A stretch of DNA of 56,677 nt from Prevotellaceae bacterium (lineage in GTDB: Bacteria > Bacteroidota > Bacteroidia > Bacteroidales > Bacteroidaceae): positions 1 to 56,677 of the forward strand of contig JAUNOM010000015.1 in assembly GCA_030531085.1 (NCBI GenBank). The letters run 5' to 3'. A program made the position numbers and the translations under genes. The notes under the pieces are model-generated. The model ran no database searches. It saw only the letters and a program-made list of their open reading frames with translations, and had not been told where the DNA came from. Shown piece by piece: positions 53,707 through 56,677 of this stretch (position 1 is the stretch's first letter; each line of letters starts with the position of its first letter).

Positions 53707-56268
53707 ATGAAAATTAAATCTGATTATGTAAATACTCCGATATGGAAGGAGTTTAACATCAAGTCCACTCTTCCAAAGGAGCTGGAGTGCCTTGATGAGA
53801 TAGCGCACAACCTCTGGTGGGTGTGGAACTATGACGCACGCGAGATGTTCCGCAGCCTTGACGAGGAGCTTTACGAGAAGGTGGCGCACAATCCGGTACA
53901 GCTTCTGGAGCTTCTCAGCTACGAGCGCAAGGAGGAGATTGTGAAGAACGCGGAGATCATGAAGAATGTCAAGGCCGTTTACAAGCATTTCCAGGAATAC
54001 ATGAGCGTGAAGCCTGACGCTTCCCGTCCTTCTGTGGCTTACTTCTCTATGGAGTTCGGTATCCACAACTCCCTGAAGATATACTCTGGCGGTCTCGGTA
54101 TGCTTGCCGGCGACTATATCAAGGAGGCTTCAGACTCAAACGTTGATATGTGCGGTATCGGCTTCCTCTATCGTTACGGATACTTCAAGCAGAGCCTCTC
54201 AATGGACGGCCAGCAGATAGCGAACTATGACGCACAGAACTTCACATCCCTCCCTATCACCCGCACACTGGACGAGAACGGCAATCAGGTAGTGGTTGAC
54301 GTTCCGTATATGAACTATATGGTGCACGCTCTGGTATGGCAGGCAAATGTAGGCCGCGTAACTCTCTATCTGCTTGACACGGACAACGAGATGAACTCAG
54401 AGTTTGACCGTCCTATAACGCACGCTCTCTATGGCGGCGACTGGGAGAACCGCCTGAAGCAGGAGATTCTGCTTGGTATCGGTGGTATCCTCATGCTCCA
54501 GAAGCTCGGCATACAGAAGCAGGTATACCACTGCAACGAGGGTCATGCCGCACTCTGCAACCTCCAGCGCCTTGTTGACTATGTAAAGCAGGGCTTCACA
54601 TTCAACCAGGCAATGGAGATAGTACGTGCATCCTCACTCTACACAGTGCATACACCGGTGCCTGCAGGCCACGACTACTTCGACAAGGATCTTTTCGGCA
54701 AGTACATGGGCGGATATCCGCAGATGCTCGGCATAACATGGAACGAGTTCATCGGCATGGGCCGCATAAATCCGGACGATGACAACGAGCGCTTCTGTAT
54801 GTCTACTTTCGCCTGCAACACTTGTCAGGAGGTTAACGGCGTGTCTATGCTCCACGGATGGGTATCGCAGAAGATGTTCTCATCAATATGGAACGGATAC
54901 TATCCGGAAGAGAACCATGTGGGATACGTTACGAACGGTGTGCACTTCCCATCATGGTGCGCTACGGAGTGGCGTAAGATATATGACAAGTATCTCGGCA
55001 AGGGTTTCTACAACGATCAGTCCAACGAGGAGCTGTGGCACGGCATATATGACTGTCCGGACACAGAAATCTGGGAGACACGTATGGCCCTGAAGCAGAA
55101 ACTCGTGAAGTACATACGTGACAAGTTCACAGAGTCTTGGCTCAAGAACCAGGGTGACCCAGCACGCGTGGTGTCTCTCCTTGAGCGCATCAATCCTAAC
55201 GCACTGATGATAGGCTTCTGCCGCCGCTTCGCCACCTACAAGCGTGCACACCTGCTGTTCACTGACCTTGACCGCCTCTCCAAGATTGTAAACAATCCTG
55301 AGCACCCTGTACTCTTCTTCTTCTCTGGTAAGGCTCACCCTGCTGACGGTGCGGGTCAGGGACTTATCAAGCGCATATTCGAGATTTCACAGCGTCCGGA
55401 GTTCCTCGGCAAGATTATCTTCCTTGAGGACTATGACTTCCAGCTTGCACGCCGCCTCGTTTCCGGTGTCGACATCTGGATGAACACTCCGACACGTCCT
55501 CTGGAGGCTTCCGGTACATCTGGCGAGAAGGCAGAGATGAACGGTGTCGTGAACCTCTCCGTTCTTGACGGCTGGTGGGTTGAAGGATACCGTCAGGGCG
55601 CCGGTTGGGCACTCAAGCAGGAGCGCACATACCAGAACCAGGACTATCAGGACAGGCTCGACGCTGCAACAATATACAATATGCTCGAGAATGAGATTGT
55701 GCCAATGTATTACAACAAGGACAAGAAGGGCATATCTAAGGACTGGGTTAAGGTTATAAAGAACTCAATTGCAACGATAGCCCCTCACTACACCATGAAG
55801 CGTCAGCTTGACGACTATTATTCTAAGTTCTATGGCAAGTTGGCAGAGCGTTCTGCAAAGATAAACGCTGACGGCTACAGAATGGCGAAGGAGATAGCAA
55901 GCTGGAAGGAAAGCGTGGCAGAGCGCTGGGACAGCATCAAGGTTGTCTCTTCCGACACCACAGTCCTCAACACTGGCGCGGAGACAGGTAAGGCGTACAC
56001 CATACGCTACGCCATCGACGAGCAGGGTCTCAATGACGCTGTAGGCCTTGAGCTTGTTGTCCTGAACAATGACCAGGCAGGTTCAGACCGTCAGATACAT
56101 AAGGTTGCACCATTCAATCTGGTTAAGCAGGAGGGTAACATCTACACCTTCGAGTGCATAATCGAGGCAAATCAGGCAGGCGCATACAAGACTTGTGTAC
56201 GTATGTACCCAAAGAACGCGCTGCTGCCTCACCGTCAGGACTTCTGCTACATCAAGTGGCTTGACTAA
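53707..56268 (+). CDS. glgP: Alpha-glucan phosphorylase (GT35)
   Basis: An 853-aa PLP-dependent enzyme that releases glucose-1-phosphate from alpha-1,4-glucans. The N-terminal domain ([20 protein letters not shown]) marks the 'alpha-glucan family phosphorylase' subgroup rather than the classical GlgP/Mal[21 protein letters not shown] and [16 protein letters not shown] lie near residue 100. The PLP Lys is Lys608 in [14 protein letters not shown]-terminal extension of roughly 100 residues after about 750 looks like a beta-sandwich. It pairs with the GT3 synthase for glycogen storage and use. Confidence 0.94.
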   Translation: MKIKSDYVNTPIWKEFNIKSTLPKELECLDEIAHNLWWVWNYDAREMFRSLDEELYEKVAHNPVQLLELLSYERKEEIVKNAEIMKNVKAVYKHFQEYMSVKPDASRPSVAYFSMEFGIHNSLKIYSGGLGMLAGDYIKEASDSNVDMCGIGFLYRYGYFKQSLSMDGQQIANYDAQNFTSLPITRTLDENGNQVVVDVPYMNYMVHALVWQANVGRVTLYLLDTDNEMNSEFDRPITHALYGGDWENRLKQEILLGIGGILMLQKLGIQKQVYHCNEGHAALCNLQRLVDYVKQGFTFNQAMEIVRASSLYTVHTPVPAGHDYFDKDLFGKYMGGYPQMLGITWNEFIGMGRINPDDDNERFCMSTFACNTCQEVNGVSMLHGWVSQKMFSSIWNGYYPEENHVGYVTNGVHFPSWCATEWRKIYDKYLGKGFYNDQSNEELWHGIYDCPDTEIWETRMALKQKLVKYIRDKFTESWLKNQGDPARVVSLLERINPNALMIGFCRRFATYKRAHLLFTDLDRLSKIVNNPEHPVLFFFSGKAHPADGAGQGLIKRIFEISQRPEFLGKIIFLEDYDFQLARRLVSGVDIWMNTPTRPLEASGTSGEKAEMNGVVNLSVLDGWWVEGYRQGAGWALKQERTYQNQDYQDRLDAATIYNMLENEIVPMYYNKDKKGISKDWVKVIKNSIATIAPHYTMKRQLDDYYSKFYGKLAERSAKINADGYRMAKEIASWKESVAERWDSIKVVSSDTTVLNTGAETGKAYTIRYAIDEQGLNDAVGLELVVLNNDQAGSDRQIHKVAPFNLVKQEGNIYTFECIIEANQAGAYKTCVRMYPKNALLPHRQDFCYIKWLD

Positions 56269-56325
56269 TAATGCATATAAATGCCCATACCACATAAAAT
56301 AATGTGGAGGAGCATTAAATAAATG

Positions 56326-56388
56326 AAGTCAGCATCTGTCACTACAATTCTTTTTAAGGATAAAAGTGAACAGATGCTGACTTTTTAT
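56326..56388 (+). terminator. Terminator of the glycogen gene pair
   Basis: A 14-bp perfect stem pairs 56326-56339 with 56370-56383, followed by TTTATTTC. Confidence 0.78.
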
Positions 56389-56537
56389 TTCTTTTGACAG
56401 CAGCAGCGACAGGACTATCATTGCTACATATCATATATGAACGCCATTAATAAGCGGCACCATAATTCAGATAAGAATAACAACATAACAGGAAACGATA
56501 TAAACGCATAAGTTTAGGCAAAAAACGGTTAAAAAAA

Positions 56538-56569
56538 TTTGGTAGAATGCAAAAAAATGACTAACTTTG
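56538..56569 (+). promoter_or_regulatory. Promoter of tRNA-Arg(ACG)
   Basis: TTTG (56538-56541), 20 nt, then TAACTTTG (56562-56569). Confidence 0.75.
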
Positions 56570-56623
56570 CACTCGCAAAACAGAAATACATATCTAACCC
56601 ATAAAGATAGCATTTCAAATGTT

Positions 56624-56677
56624 GGCTCCGTAGCTCAACTGAATAGAGCATCTGACTACGGATCAGAAGGTTACAGG
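56624..56677 (+). tRNA. tRNA-Arg(ACG), cut by window end
   Basis: The first 54 nt of a tRNA: acceptor GGCTCCG, D-arm TAGCTCAACTGAATAGAGCA, and anticodon stem TCTGA/TCAGA around CTACGGA giving ACG. The window ends in the T-arm. Confidence 0.88.

Larger units (their letters stand above)
56269..56623. other. Intergenic region before tRNA-Arg(ACG)
   Basis: No gene. It holds a small hairpin (CCACAT 56290-56295 with ATGTGG 56302-56307), the strong terminator at 56326, and the tRNA promoter at 56538. Confidence 0.6.

Overview
The window looks like chromosome from a Bacteroidota bacterium, most likely Prevotellaceae. The case rests on several signs. About 20 promoters fit the Bacteroidota pattern (TTTG, 19-20 nt, TAnnTTTG). 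Shine-Dalgarno sites are largely absent. tRNA genes lack an encoded CCA. Family content is typical of the phylum: DUF4836, DUF4105/Lnb-like, GT3 glycogen synthase, hisB fused to a HAD phosphatase, and S16 with a long acidic/alanine tail. No rRNA operon, prophage, intact insertion sequence or CRISPR-cas locus is visible.

Layout. 0-5.5 kb: a secreted nucleoside-hydrolase-like protein, tRNA-Ser(UGA), and a DAACS transporter followed by a secreted GH35 beta-galactosidase. 5.6-14.6 kb: rpsP with its terminator, then a closely packed same-strand run: half-length BFN/UVR protein, rsmE, DUF4836 lipoprotein, ABC ATPase, FtsX/MacB-like permease, rlhA, SH3/zinc-ribbon membrane protein and a C11 (clostripain-like) lipoprotein protease. 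14.9-24.1 kb: carB, then on the minus strand valS, a six-helix membrane protein and hisB, plus a glucosaminidase with two LysM domains. 24.2-28.5 kb: a tRNA-rich stretch (Glu, Glu, Ser, Cys, Leu, Arg) with DUF1015, a small orphan, a flavodoxin-like reductase, a decayed gene and a gene-free block with an iteron-like motif array. 28.6-39.5 kb: envelope biogenesis: secA, a DUF4105/Lnb-like protein, a FadL-like outer-membrane protein, lptC, a CorC/HlyC membrane protein and a PpiD-like chaperone. 39.6-51 kb: HAD hydrolase, GHL10 hydrolase, cstA, small barrel protein, nadC, rfbDACB (dTDP-L-rhamnose), ffh and folD. 51.4-56.7 kb: a small secreted protein, GT3 glycogen synthase with GT35 glucan phosphorylase, and the start of tRNA-Arg(ACG).

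The most unusual signal is non-coding. Two intergenic regions 36 kb apart (about 14595-14783 and 51188-51313) carry arrays of degenerate units held in strict 21-bp register, which is two helical turns. They share one core motif and lie in opposite orientations. A third array (36860-36938) has four exact 13-bp copies at a strict 22-bp period. A fourth block (28113-28333) has a 9-bp motif in both orientations, with neighbouring copies about one turn apart, next to tRNA-Arg. None resembles a transposon, CRISPR or terminator. They look like phased protein-binding arrays or the remains of an unnamed dispersed repeat family. Other candidates are the DUF4836-ABC-permease module and the Lnb-like gene.
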